A stretch of 10,694 bases of DNA, taken from positions 1-10,694 of the forward strand of contig JACCZI010000171.1 of the NCBI GenBank assembly GCA_013696015.1, read 5' to 3'. Both the position numbers and the translations under genes were made by a program. This document shows, piece by piece, positions 1 to 6,560 of this stretch (positions within the stretch are counted from its first letter, which is position 1; each line of letters begins with the position of its first letter). The notes under the pieces were generated by a model. It had not been told where the DNA came from. It did no database searches and worked only from the letters and a program-made list of their open reading frames with translations. This stretch comes from Nocardioidaceae bacterium. GTDB taxonomy: Bacteria > Actinomycetota > Actinomycetes > Propionibacteriales > Nocardioidaceae.

Positions 1-156
1 CAGCTCCCCCATAGCCCGCTGGTGGTAGTGGCCGGGTGCGGGCGTCACGATGAGCACGCCGTCGATGAGCTCGTACCGGTGCCCATCGTCCGGCATCGCA
101 TCCAGGTCGGCGCGGGTCAGCGCTCGACTGCGTGGCAACGTCGTCACGTTCCCCAT
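1..156 (-). CDS. Uma2 family endonuclease-like protein, N-terminal part (cut by window edge)
   Basis: The first 52 codons of a leftward gene are visible; the rest lies beyond base 1. The ATG at 156 is preceded by a purine-rich ribosome binding site (GAGGTGGGG at about 162-170). The peptide starts MGNVTTLPRS and continues with LTRADLDAMPDDG, then HRYELIDGVLIVTPAPG and HYHQRAMGEL. The order 'DL..MPDDGHRYELIDG.L.V.P.P...H' is the characteristic N-terminus of the Uma2 family (formerly DUF820). These are PD-(D/E)XK nuclease-fold proteins of unproven substrate, often present in several copies in actinobacteria and cyanobacteria. The catalytic Asp/Glu/Lys residues lie later in the family and are outside the window, so activity cannot be judged. 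A possible 29-codon ORF ends 12 bases upstream. Family assignment is confident; function is not. Confidence 0.85.
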   Translation of the reverse strand, partial: MGNVTTLPRSRALTRADLDAMPDDGHRYELIDGVLIVTPAPGHYHQRAMGEL

Positions 157-168
157 CGTGGCCCCACC

Positions 169-258
169 TCACTCACGACCAGAGCGTTGTCCGCCGATGG
201 AGGCCACGACTCCCGCCGCAGCCAACAGGGACAATGCCTTGCGCGGGGACGGCTTCAC
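169..258 (-). CDS. Possible 29-aa small ORF with a signal-like segment, upstream of the Uma2 gene
   Basis: A GTG at 258 follows a good ribosome binding site: GGAG, then five bases, then GTG. It opens a 29-codon frame ending with TGA at 169-171, only 12 bases before the Uma2 ATG. The peptide begins MKPSPRKALS and continues into a hydrophobic stretch, LLAAAGVVASIGG, then ends in a short polar tail. The basic start followed by a hydrophobic core resembles a signal peptide or a single-pass membrane peptide. It may be a translated leader coupled to the Uma2 gene, the remnant of a decayed secreted-protein gene, or chance. The same frame is open upstream to 351, but without a comparable ribosome binding site. 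I do not recognise it. Confidence 0.3.
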   Translation of the reverse strand: MKPSPRKALSLLAAAGVVASIGGQRSGRE

Positions 259-380
259 GACTTCTCCGTTGATCGGGTGCTCGCGGGTCAGCGAATGGAT
301 AACCGTGAGGCTGGCAGGGGCGGCTGATGATGCGCTGACTACGAACCGCATCTCGGGGAACCGCCTGAGATGCTGCGCGC

Positions 381-1643
381 ATGAGTGCCGTCGCGACCGT
401 CCTTGCCCTCGACACCCCCGCCGACTCGGTGCGCCGGCGGGGCCTGCGCCGGATGCGTACGCTCGCGCTCGGGCTGCTGCTGCTGGCCGCGCTCGTGTAC
501 GTCGCGACGCTCGACCGTGGCGGCGCCTGGGACTACGTCCACGCCGCGGCAGAGGCCTCGATGGTGGGCGCGATCGCGGACTGGTTCGCGGTGACGGCGT
601 TGTTTCGGCACCCGCTCGGGCTGCCGATCCCTCACACCGCGCTGGTGCCCACCCGCAAGAACGAGCTGGCCCACAGCTTGCGGGACTTCTTCACCGAGAA
701 CTTTCTCGCCGAGTCGGTCGTCCGGGACCGGGTGGCGGGCGCCGAGGTGAGCCGACGGGTGGGTCAGTGGCTGGCCGACGAGGCGCACAGCAAGCGGGTC
801 GTGCACGAGGGCAGCCGGATGCTGCAGCGGGTGCTGGCGCGGGTGGCCGACGACGACATCTCGGCGCTGGTCACCGACGAGATGCTGCCGCGGCTGGCGG
901 ACGAACCGCTGAGTGAGGTCGCCGGGCGGTTGCTGCAGGAGATCGTCGCCGAGCAGGCGCACCATGGGATGGTCGACCTGGCACTCGCCGAAGCACACCG
1001 CTGGCTGGTTGCCAACCCCGACAAGGTCGCCCTTGCCATCGGCCAGCGGGCACCGGACTGGACGCCCCAGTGGCTCGACGAGGTCATCGCCCGCCGGGTC
1101 CACACCGAGCTCGTCACCTGGGTCGAGGAGATCCGCGACGACGAACGTCACCCCGCACGGCTGGCTCTCGACGACCTGCTGGTCGACCTGGCCCACGACC
1201 TGCAGGTCGACCCGGCCACCATCGAACGGGCCGAGCGGCTCAAACGACGGCTGCTGCGGACACCGCAGGTCACGACCGCCGTGATCTCGCTGTGGCAGGC
1301 CGTACGTCGGGGCCTTCTCGTGACGTTGGAGGACCCGGGGAGTCTCATCCGCGTTCGAGCCGAGGAAGCGCTGGCTGCGTTCGGCCGGCGACTCGGCGAG
1401 GACGTCGCGCTTCAAGAGCGGTTCGACCGCTACGCCTCCGACGCCGCGGCATACGTCGTGGAGACGTACGGCACCGAGATGACGACCGTGATCACCGAGA
1501 CGATCGAACGGTGGGACGGCGATGAGGCGGCGCGCCGCATCGAGCTGCACGTCGGTCGCGACCTGCAGTTCATCCGCATCAACGGCACGTTGGTCGGAGG
1601 CCTTGCCGGCCTCATCATCTATGCGCTGGCTCAGCTGGCCTGA
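381..1643 (+). CDS. DUF445 family membrane-anchored protein (YjiN-like)
   Basis: This encodes 420 aa, close to the usual DUF445 length of about 400-430. After a basic start there is a hydrophobic helix at residues 27-44 (LALGLLLLAALVYVATL). The family signature GAIADWFAVTALFRHPLG is at 63-80, followed by LPIPHTALVPTRKNELA. A long, charged, largely helical middle follows. The C-terminus carries the second signature, RDLQFIRINGTLVGGLAGLI, which forms a closing membrane helix to residue 420. The two end helices suggest a membrane protein with a large helical soluble domain between them. The biochemical role of the family is unknown. The ATG at 381 is the only reasonable start but has a weak ribosome binding site. 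It is probably transcribed alone: the next gene is in the same direction but 146 bases away. Family call is secure. Confidence 0.92.
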   Translation: MSAVATVLALDTPADSVRRRGLRRMRTLALGLLLLAALVYVATLDRGGAWDYVHAAAEASMVGAIADWFAVTALFRHPLGLPIPHTALVPTRKNELAHSLRDFFTENFLAESVVRDRVAGAEVSRRVGQWLADEAHSKRVVHEGSRMLQRVLARVADDDISALVTDEMLPRLADEPLSEVAGRLLQEIVAEQAHHGMVDLALAEAHRWLVANPDKVALAIGQRAPDWTPQWLDEVIARRVHTELVTWVEEIRDDERHPARLALDDLLVDLAHDLQVDPATIERAERLKRRLLRTPQVTTAVISLWQAVRRGLLVTLEDPGSLIRVRAEEALAAFGRRLGEDVALQERFDRYASDAAAYVVETYGTEMTTVITETIERWDGDEAARRIELHVGRDLQFIRINGTLVGGLAGLIIYALAQLA

Positions 1644-1647
1644 GGGT

Positions 1648-1657
1648 CGGTTAACCG
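1648..1657. repeat. 10-bp perfect palindrome just after the DUF445 stop codon
   Basis: CGGTTAACCG begins four bases after the DUF445 TGA. It is a perfect palindrome with an AT centre (GTTAAC) in otherwise very GC-rich DNA. It could be half of a weak hairpin or a repressor site for the downstream transglycosylase gene. No second copy was seen in the window, so its role is open. Confidence 0.35.
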
Positions 1658-1719
1658 GATGAGTCGGGGGTCGGTCGTTCGGGTGAATTGCTGCGCCCGC
1701 TCTCGCGTTGGGGTGTGAG

Positions 1720-1755
1720 CCTCGGCGAGGATGGGGCGTACGGCCACCTGGGCCG
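1720..1755 (+). other. Two short potential hairpins upstream of the transglycosylase gene
   Basis: CCTCGGCGAGG (1720-1730) is self-complementary, and CGGCC-ACCTG-GGCCG (1741-1755) forms a 5-bp stem with a 5-base loop. Both lie between the DUF445 stop and the start of the transglycosylase gene, in what may be its 5' untranslated region. They do not show the conserved elements I would expect of a ydaO-type (c-di-AMP) riboswitch, which often precedes cell-wall hydrolase genes in actinobacteria. Short GC stems arise easily in DNA of this composition. Confidence 0.25.
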
Positions 1756-1775
1756 GAGATTTCGGGAGCCGGCAC

Positions 1776-1783
1776 AGAGAGGA
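1776..1783 (+). promoter_or_regulatory. Ribosome binding site that decides the transglycosylase start
   Basis: AGAGAGGA is complementary to the 16S 3' end. It abuts the ATG at 1784 with no spacer but sits six bases before the in-frame GTG at 1790, which is normal spacing. It therefore favours the GTG start over the ATG two codons earlier and over more distant upstream starts. Confidence 0.55.
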
Positions 1784-1789
1784 ATGCGC

Positions 1790-3244
1790 GTGCATTCGAG
1801 GCGGGTCGGCGGACGCCACCGACTCTCCACCACCCGTCGCCGCGCCGTGGCTGCCGTTGCCGGACTGATCGCGCTGGGCTGCGCGGCTGCTGGAGTTGCG
1901 TACGTCTCCTCCGACTCGTCCGTGGAGCTGGCAGCCGCCGCACTAGGGACCGCCCCTGGTCTGGCGGGCGTCAACGCCGCTGAGGGTGACGACCCGCCGC
2001 CGGGACCCGCTGCGCCTGGTTTACCGGCACCACGAGCAGGAGCCGGCGAGTCCCGATCCGCCCGCCCGGCCACCGCCGTCAGGAAGCCGACGCCGGCACC
2101 GACCACCGTCAGCGGTCTGCCCGTACCGGCACTGCGCGCCTACCGGCACGCCGCGGCGAAGCTCGCGCGCACCCAACCCTCGTGCGGTCTGCGCTGGTAT
2201 CTGCTCGCGGGCATCGGGCTGGCCGAGTCCGACCACGGCCGCGTGGGCGCCTCCGTCATCGCCTCCGACGGGCGGTCGGTGCCGGGGATTCTCGGGCCGG
2301 TGCTCGATGGCGGGCAGTTCGCGGCTATCCCCGACTCCGACGCGGGGCGCCTCGACAAGGACAAGACCTGGGACCGTGCCGTAGGCCCGATGCAGTTCAT
2401 CCCCCAGACGTGGGAGGTGGTGGCCGCCGACGGCGACGGCGACGGTGTCCGCAATCCCAACGACATCGACGATGCAGCGCTCGCGGCTGCCGTCTACCTC
2501 TGCCGGGCCGGCACGAACCTGGCGGACGACGCTGCTCTGGCGGCCGCCGTCCGCAGCTACAACAACTCCCGTGAGTACGTCATCCTCGTGCTCGCGTACG
2601 CGGACGCCTACCGTCTTGGCAACTACCCGACGGTGCCGGCGGAGCTGCTCGGGAAGCTGCATGACGGGCCAGGCCGCCCGGTCACGCCCAAGCGGCACCC
2701 GGACAAGGGACACCACGGGGACCCCCGGCACAGCAAGCACGACGGGAAGGCCGGCGATCGCCCTCGATCCGATCGTGGTTCCCACGGCGGCCCCTCGCAT
2801 CCCGGTGGTGGTGCTCCGGATCCCGAGCCGAAGCCGAAGCCAGAGCCGAAGCCAGAGCAGCCGAGACCGCCGAAGCCCAAGCCGGACCCCAAGCCGGACC
2901 CCAAGCCGGACCCCAAGCCGCCGAAGCCTCCGAAGCCGGTCATCGAGGACGTGGTGCTCACCGGGCAGCTGACCTGGTGCAACGACGCCTGGTGCGTCGC
3001 GGACACGCACGCGGGGGATCTCGCGGCATGGCCGATCCAGCGCGACTACGACGGTGACTGCACGCAGGGAACGATGTCGCAGGAGCTGCGAGGTCTGCGG
3101 GACTCGGGGACGACCGTCGAGGTCACGGTGGCGCAGACGGTGCTCGCCCACGAGGTCATCGACACCGTGACCAAGGCGTTCAGGGCGGTGGACCCGCCGG
3201 TGTGTTCGGCACCCGCGACTGCGGCGACGACGCCGGCCCCGTGA
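1790..3244 (+). CDS. Secreted lytic transglycosylase with Lys/Pro linker and C-terminal Cys domain
   Basis: From the GTG at 1790 the product is 484 aa. It has an Arg-rich N-terminus and a hydrophobic signal or anchor helix (about residues 18-39), then an Ala/Pro-rich spacer to about 110. The transglycosylase domain spans about 112-285. GLAESDHGR carries the probable catalytic Glu146, VGPMQFIPQTW is at 198-208, and SYNNS is at 256-260. ADGDGDGV at 213-220 is an EF-hand-like Asp loop and may bind calcium. Such enzymes cleave the MurNAc-GlcNAc bond of peptidoglycan outside the cell, forming 1,6-anhydro ends. A Lys/Pro-rich linker (about 342-383) leads to a terminal domain of about 90 residues (385-473) with Cys at 397, 402, 424 and 472, which I do not recognise. 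The gene converges on the GH65 gene. Enzyme class is confident; the start could be the ATG at 1784. Confidence 0.88.
   Translation: MHSRRVGGRHRLSTTRRRAVAAVAGLIALGCAAAGVAYVSSDSSVELAAAALGTAPGLAGVNAAEGDDPPPGPAAPGLPAPRAGAGESRSARPATAVRKPTPAPTTVSGLPVPALRAYRHAAAKLARTQPSCGLRWYLLAGIGLAESDHGRVGASVIASDGRSVPGILGPVLDGGQFAAIPDSDAGRLDKDKTWDRAVGPMQFIPQTWEVVAADGDGDGVRNPNDIDDAALAAAVYLCRAGTNLADDAALAAAVRSYNNSREYVILVLAYADAYRLGNYPTVPAELLGKLHDGPGRPVTPKRHPDKGHHGDPRHSKHDGKAGDRPRSDRGSHGGPSHPGGGAPDPEPKPKPEPKPEQPRPPKPKPDPKPDPKPDPKPPKPPKPVIEDVVLTGQLTWCNDAWCVADTHAGDLAAWPIQRDYDGDCTQGTMSQELRGLRDSGTTVEVTVAQTVLAHEVIDTVTKAFRAVDPPVCSAPATAATTPAP
2879..2920 (+). repeat. 12-bp tandem repeat (3.5 copies) encoding the Lys-Pro-Asp-Pro linker
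   Basis: The unit AAGCCGGACCCC is repeated at 2879-2890, 2891-2902 and 2903-2914, followed by a half unit AAGCCG. The copies are identical at the DNA level and encode KPDP. Because the unit is a multiple of three, gain or loss of copies would change linker length without shifting the frame. Less regular AAGCCN/GAGCCG units precede it from about 2824. Confidence 0.9.
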
Positions 3245-3257
3245 CGGCGCTCCTACG

Positions 3258-3275
3258 GCCGCTCCGGTACGCGGC
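3258..3275. terminator. Possible weak bidirectional hairpin between convergent genes
   Basis: GCCGC-TCCGGTAC-GCGGC forms a 5-bp GC stem with an 8-base loop. It lies in the 33-base gap between the stop codons of the transglycosylase (rightward) and GH65 (leftward). The position suits a shared terminator, but the stem is short and there is no T-tract on either strand. Confidence 0.25.
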
Positions 3276-3277
3276 GG

Positions 3278-5686
3278 TCAACGCTGAGCGCTTCGACGGC
3301 GGGCGGGCTCTCGGCGCGCCGGCTGCCGTGGCCGTTCGCCCGGCTCGATCGAGGGGATCGGGCGGGTCACGGGTTGGCTTCCGACGCTCAGCGCATCGCC
3401 GTGGTGAGCGATGTCGAACGGCTCACCGGCCAGCAGCTGGTACGTCGCGGCTTCCCCGCCGATGTCGACGCTGAAACGGTTGCCGCGAAAGCACATCCGG
3501 AAGGCGATCCGCGACAGCGCCGGTGGCAGCCGCGGCGCGAACGTCAGCCGGCCACCGTGATCGCGCATGCCACCGAAGCCGGCAACCGCGACCGACCAGG
3601 CGCCGGCGAGCGAGGCGATGTGGAGCCCGTTGCGTACGTTGTTGTGCAGGTCGTGCAGATCGGTGAGGGCCGCTTCGGCGAAGTAGTCGAACGCCAGGTC
3701 GAGGTGACCGACCTCGGCCGCGATCACCGCCTGTGAGCAGGCCGACAACGACGAGTCGCGTACGGTCAGCGGTTCGTAGTAGGCGAAGTTGCGGGCCTTC
3801 TCCTGCGCGGTGAAGGCGTCCCCGCGCAGGTGCATCGCGAGCACGAGATCAGCCTGCTTGACGACCTGCTTGCGATAGAGATCGAAGTACGGATAGTGCA
3901 AGAACAGCGGGTAATGGTCGGACGAGGTGCCCTCGAAGTCCCACCGGTCGTGCACGGTGAAGCCGCTGGCCTGCGGGTGCACGCCGAGCATCGTGTCGAA
4001 CGGCAGCAGCATCGCCTCGGCAGCCTCTAGCCATGTCTTGTGCTCCTCGGCGTCAACGCCGAGCCGCTCGGCGACGTCGGGTTGCCGGTCGCAGACGGCG
4101 GCCGCCTCACGCAGGTTCTGCTGCGCCATCAGGTTGGTGTAGACGTTGTTGTCGGCGATCGCGGAGTACTCGTCCGGCCCGGTCACTCCGTCGATCCGGA
4201 AGCCGCCGTGCTCGTCGTGGTGTCCCAGCGAGCACCACAGCCGCGCGGTCTGCACCAGCAGCTCGGCACCGCAGCTTCGCTCGAAGTCGATGTCACCGGT
4301 AGCGGCGAGGTAGCGGGCGACCGCGTCGGCCACGTCGGCGGAGACGTGGAACGCGGCGGTACCGGCCGGCCAGTACGCGGAGCACTCGGCGCCGTTGATG
4401 GAGCGCCATGGGAAAGCCGCACCGCGTTGGCCAAGCAGTCCAGCCCGCTGCTTGGCCGGCTCGATGGTCGCGTGCCGCCACCGCAACGCGTCGCGCACCG
4501 CTTCGGGTTGGGTGTACGTGAGCACCGGAAGCACGAACGTCTCGGTGTCCCAGAAGGCGTGGCCGTCGTAGCCCGGGCCGGTGAGGCCTTTGGCCGGGAT
4601 AGCGCGGGTCTCACCGCGTGCCCCCGCCTGCAGGACGTGGAACAACGCGAAGCGAACGGCCTGCTGCAGCTCGGGATCGCCCTCGATCTCGACGTCGGCC
4701 GTCTCCCAGAACGCATCGAGGTACGCCCGTTGGTCGGCGGCGAGACGGTCCCAGCCGGTCTGCACCACGCCGGTCAGTGCCGCGTCGACCTGCGCGCGCA
4801 ACGCCGGAACAGAACGCGTCGAGGACCAGCCGTACGCCAGGAACTTGGTGATGGACAGGCGCCCGCCCTCGGGTACCTCGGCGGCGGCGGTGACGCGGGC
4901 GAGGTCATCCTCGACCAGCAACCGGGTGTCCATGCCGTCGGGGGTGTCAAAGATGTGGTCCATCGCGGCCGCCATGTGCAGACCGGACTTGTGCGTGTGA
5001 TGGGCGAGCAGCGCCCGCTGCTCCGACCCGGTGGCAAAGTCCGGCCGCAGCACCGACCCGAGATCGGCGGCGACCCGAGGGTCCTTGGTCCGAGACTCGA
5101 TGGGTTCGTTGGTCAACAGGTCGGACTGCGCGACCAGCTGCAGCCGGCCGTCGAGCGGTTCGACCACGTAGCGGATGGCCGCAATGGCGCGCTGGGTGAA
5201 CGACACAAGTCGCTCGGTGGTCAGGCGGATGCGCCGGCCCGTGGGGGAGACCCAGACGGTACGTCGGCGCAGCGTCCCGGAGCGAAAGTCGAGGGTCCGT
5301 ACGTGCTCGGGTGCCGTGCCATAGCGCATGTCGAGCGGCTCGTCCTCGACGAGCAGCCGAATGATCTTGCCGTCGGTGACGTTGCAGACGGTCTGCCCGT
5401 CCTCCGGGTAGCCGTACCCGGCCTCGGCGTATGGCAGCGGCTGGGTCTCGTAGAAACCGTTGAGGTACGTGCCGGGCAAGCCGCGGGGCTCGCCCTCCTC
5501 GAGGGTGCCGCGCATGCCGAGGTGGCCGTTGGACAAGGCAAACGTCGACTCGGTGCGCTGCAGCTGGTCGACCGCCAGGCCGTGCCAGGCGAGCTGCCAC
5601 GGTTCGACCTTGTAGCCACTCGGCGGGGTCTGCAACTGCTGGGTGGAGTGCCGGTCCGGGCTCCAGCCGGTGTCGCCGGTGGTCAT
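3278..5686 (-). CDS. Glycoside hydrolase family 65 protein (disaccharide phosphorylase or hydrolase)
   Basis: This encodes 802 aa, normal for GH65. The N-terminal beta-sandwich domain spans about residues 25-290. The (alpha/alpha)6 catalytic domain spans about 345-700, with FWDTETF at 378-384, the general acid Glu506 in TGPDEYS, and KQAD at 610-613. A small beta domain follows to about 765, then an Arg/Pro-rich tail. Known members act on maltose, trehalose, kojibiose, nigerose or trehalose 6-phosphate. Most use phosphate and release beta-glucose 1-phosphate. The start ATG overlaps the pgmB stop as ATGA, implying translational coupling, and pgmB would consume that product. In size and partner it resembles mycobacterial Rv3401. 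DSSLSACSQAV at 644-654 has Gln652 where characterised maltose phosphorylases, as I recall them, have a phosphate-binding His. Phosphorolysis versus hydrolysis is therefore undecided, as is the substrate. The protein is cytoplasmic (no signal peptide). Confidence 0.93.
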   Translation of the reverse strand: MTTGDTGWSPDRHSTQQLQTPPSGYKVEPWQLAWHGLAVDQLQRTESTFALSNGHLGMRGTLEEGEPRGLPGTYLNGFYETQPLPYAEAGYGYPEDGQTVCNVTDGKIIRLLVEDEPLDMRYGTAPEHVRTLDFRSGTLRRRTVWVSPTGRRIRLTTERLVSFTQRAIAAIRYVVEPLDGRLQLVAQSDLLTNEPIESRTKDPRVAADLGSVLRPDFATGSEQRALLAHHTHKSGLHMAAAMDHIFDTPDGMDTRLLVEDDLARVTAAAEVPEGGRLSITKFLAYGWSSTRSVPALRAQVDAALTGVVQTGWDRLAADQRAYLDAFWETADVEIEGDPELQQAVRFALFHVLQAGARGETRAIPAKGLTGPGYDGHAFWDTETFVLPVLTYTQPEAVRDALRWRHATIEPAKQRAGLLGQRGAAFPWRSINGAECSAYWPAGTAAFHVSADVADAVARYLAATGDIDFERSCGAELLVQTARLWCSLGHHDEHGGFRIDGVTGPDEYSAIADNNVYTNLMAQQNLREAAAVCDRQPDVAERLGVDAEEHKTWLEAAEAMLLPFDTMLGVHPQASGFTVHDRWDFEGTSSDHYPLFLHYPYFDLYRKQVVKQADLVLAMHLRGDAFTAQEKARNFAYYEPLTVRDSSLSACSQAVIAAEVGHLDLAFDYFAEAALTDLHDLHNNVRNGLHIASLAGAWSVAVAGFGGMRDHGGRLTFAPRLPPALSRIAFRMCFRGNRFSVDIGGEAATYQLLAGEPFDIAHHGDALSVGSQPVTRPIPSIEPGERPRQPARREPARRRSAQR

Positions 5687-6426
5687 GACGACGCCTCCGT
5701 CTGGTCGAGCAGCTCGTCGAGGTCTTGGACGACGACGTCGGCCCCGGCGCCGCGCAGCGCCTCGGCCTGCCCCACCCGGTCGACGCCCACTACGTATCCG
5801 AAGTTCCCCGCCCTGCCCGCCACCACCCCTGACAGCGCGTCCTCGAAAACCGCGGCTTCCGACGGATCGACGCCGAGCGACTCGGCGCCGGCGATGAACG
5901 AGTCGGGCGCCGGCTTGCCCAGCAGATGTCGCTCCACGATGACGACACCGTCGATGCGTGCCTCCACGAAAGAGTCGAGGTCCGCCGCCTCCAACACGGC
6001 CTTGCCGTTGGCGGAGGAGGTGACGACGGCGATTCTCAGACCCGCGTCTCGCACCGCCTCCAGGTAGCGCACAGAGCCGGGGTAGGGCTCGACACCACCC
6101 TCGTCGATGACGCGCAACAGGAGCTCGTTCTTGCGGTTGCCGACGCCATTGACGGTGTCCGCATCCGGCGGGTCGTCAGGTGCCCCCTCGGGCAGCTCGA
6201 TGCTCCGCGAGGTGAGGAACGTGCGTACGCCGTCGGCGCGCGGCCGGCCGTCGACGTACGCGTTGTAGTCATGCCCCGAGAACGGCGTGAACTCGTCACC
6301 GTCGCGGCGGCGCAGGAAACCGTCGAACGTTTGCTTCCACGCCTGCTGGTGCAGGACGGCAGTGCTCGTCAGCACTCCGTCGAGGTCGAAGAGACAGGCG
6401 CGGATCTGTGCGGGGAGGCCGGTCAC
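5683..6426 (-). CDS. pgmB: Beta-phosphoglucomutase family HAD protein
   Basis: This encodes 247 aa of the HAD superfamily with a C2-type cap. Motif I is DLDGVLTST, with nucleophile Asp14 and acid/base Asp16. Motif II is VVTSS (134-138), motif III is GKPAPD with Lys171, and motif IV is FEDALSG with Glu195 and Asp196. Beta-phosphoglucomutase interconverts beta-glucose 1-phosphate and glucose 6-phosphate through a 1,6-bisphosphate intermediate. The insert NGVGNRKNELLLRVI, followed by EPYPGSVRYLEAVRDAGL, matches the Rv3400-like actinobacterial group as I remember it. It is the first gene of a two-gene operon; its stop overlaps the GH65 start by four bases. The only usable start is GTG at 6426. 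No ribosome binding site precedes it, but a TACGCT (TANNNT) box ends six bases upstream, suggesting a leaderless transcript. Another HAD phosphatase activity is possible but unlikely given the partner. Confidence 0.9.
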   Translation of the reverse strand: MTGLPAQIRACLFDLDGVLTSTAVLHQQAWKQTFDGFLRRRDGDEFTPFSGHDYNAYVDGRPRADGVRTFLTSRSIELPEGAPDDPPDADTVNGVGNRKNELLLRVIDEGGVEPYPGSVRYLEAVRDAGLRIAVVTSSANGKAVLEAADLDSFVEARIDGVVIVERHLLGKPAPDSFIAGAESLGVDPSEAAVFEDALSGVVAGRAGNFGYVVGVDRVGQAEALRGAGADVVVQDLDELLDQTEASS

Positions 6427-6448
6427 AACGGGAGCGTAATCGCCCGTT
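6427..6448. promoter_or_regulatory. Inverted repeat over a probable leaderless pgmB promoter
   Basis: AACGGG (6427-6432) and CCCGTT (6443-6448) form a 6-bp inverted repeat with a 10-base spacer, directly upstream of the pgmB GTG. On the minus strand the spacer contains TACGCT (6438-6433), a TANNNT -10 box whose last base is six bases from the start codon. That is the spacing typical of leaderless actinobacterial transcripts. A sugar-responsive repressor bound here would block the promoter, but this is inference. No clear -35 box was seen. Confidence 0.4.
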
Positions 6449-6529
6449 CGCGAATCCGGACGTGAACGCGCCGGTGCCTCGTCCCGGCTCCGTGGCGTCG
6501 CGATGCTGCACGAGGGTGCCAGGGTTGCC

Positions 6530-6535
6530 TACAGT
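6530..6535 (+). promoter_or_regulatory. Candidate -10 box for the erythrin-VIT1 gene
   Basis: TACAGT fits TANNNT and lies 25 bases before the GTG start, which would give a short leader containing the GGAGG ribosome binding site. A -35 partner is not convincing; the best is CTGCAC at 6506-6511 with an 18-base spacer. Confidence 0.3.
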
Positions 6536-6550
6536 CGGTGGCAGTCGACC

Positions 6551-6555
6551 GGAGG
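6551..6555 (+). promoter_or_regulatory. Ribosome binding site that decides the erythrin-VIT1 start
   Basis: GGAGG lies five bases before the GTG at 6561. It selects that codon over start codons upstream in the same open frame, which would add up to 51 low-complexity, Arg/Pro-rich residues and run into the pgmB promoter. Confidence 0.7.
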
Positions 6556-6560
6556 CACTT

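Noticed and set aside
1688..1789. Extending the transglycosylase upstream to a start at 1688
   Set aside because: The extra residues would precede a typical basic start plus signal helix, and the ribosome binding site at 1776-1783 points to GTG 1790.
1644..1789. A c-di-AMP (ydaO-type) riboswitch before the wall hydrolase gene
   Set aside because: The gap is only 146 bases and I could not find the conserved riboswitch elements; only short GC hairpins are present.
339..1943. A 534-codon leftward open frame antisense to DUF445
   Set aside because: It is low-complexity and rich in Arg, Pro, Gln and His, with no recognisable motif. The opposite strand encodes a complete DUF445 protein.
2824..2940. 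A CRISPR or other spacer-repeat array in the repetitive stretch
   Set aside because: The repeats are short, contiguous and in frame, coding for a Lys/Pro linker with no spacers.
5085..5100. A possible third copy of the inverted-repeat core within the GH65 gene (CCGAGACTCGATG)
   Set aside because: Only about nine bases in a row (TCCGAGACT) match the core and they lie in conserved coding sequence, so it is probably chance.
4040..6067. A 675-codon rightward open frame running antisense to GH65 and pgmB
   Set aside because: The leftward GH65 and pgmB frames carry clear catalytic motifs and an operon overlap. The antisense frame shows no family resemblance and arises from the high-GC codon pattern.
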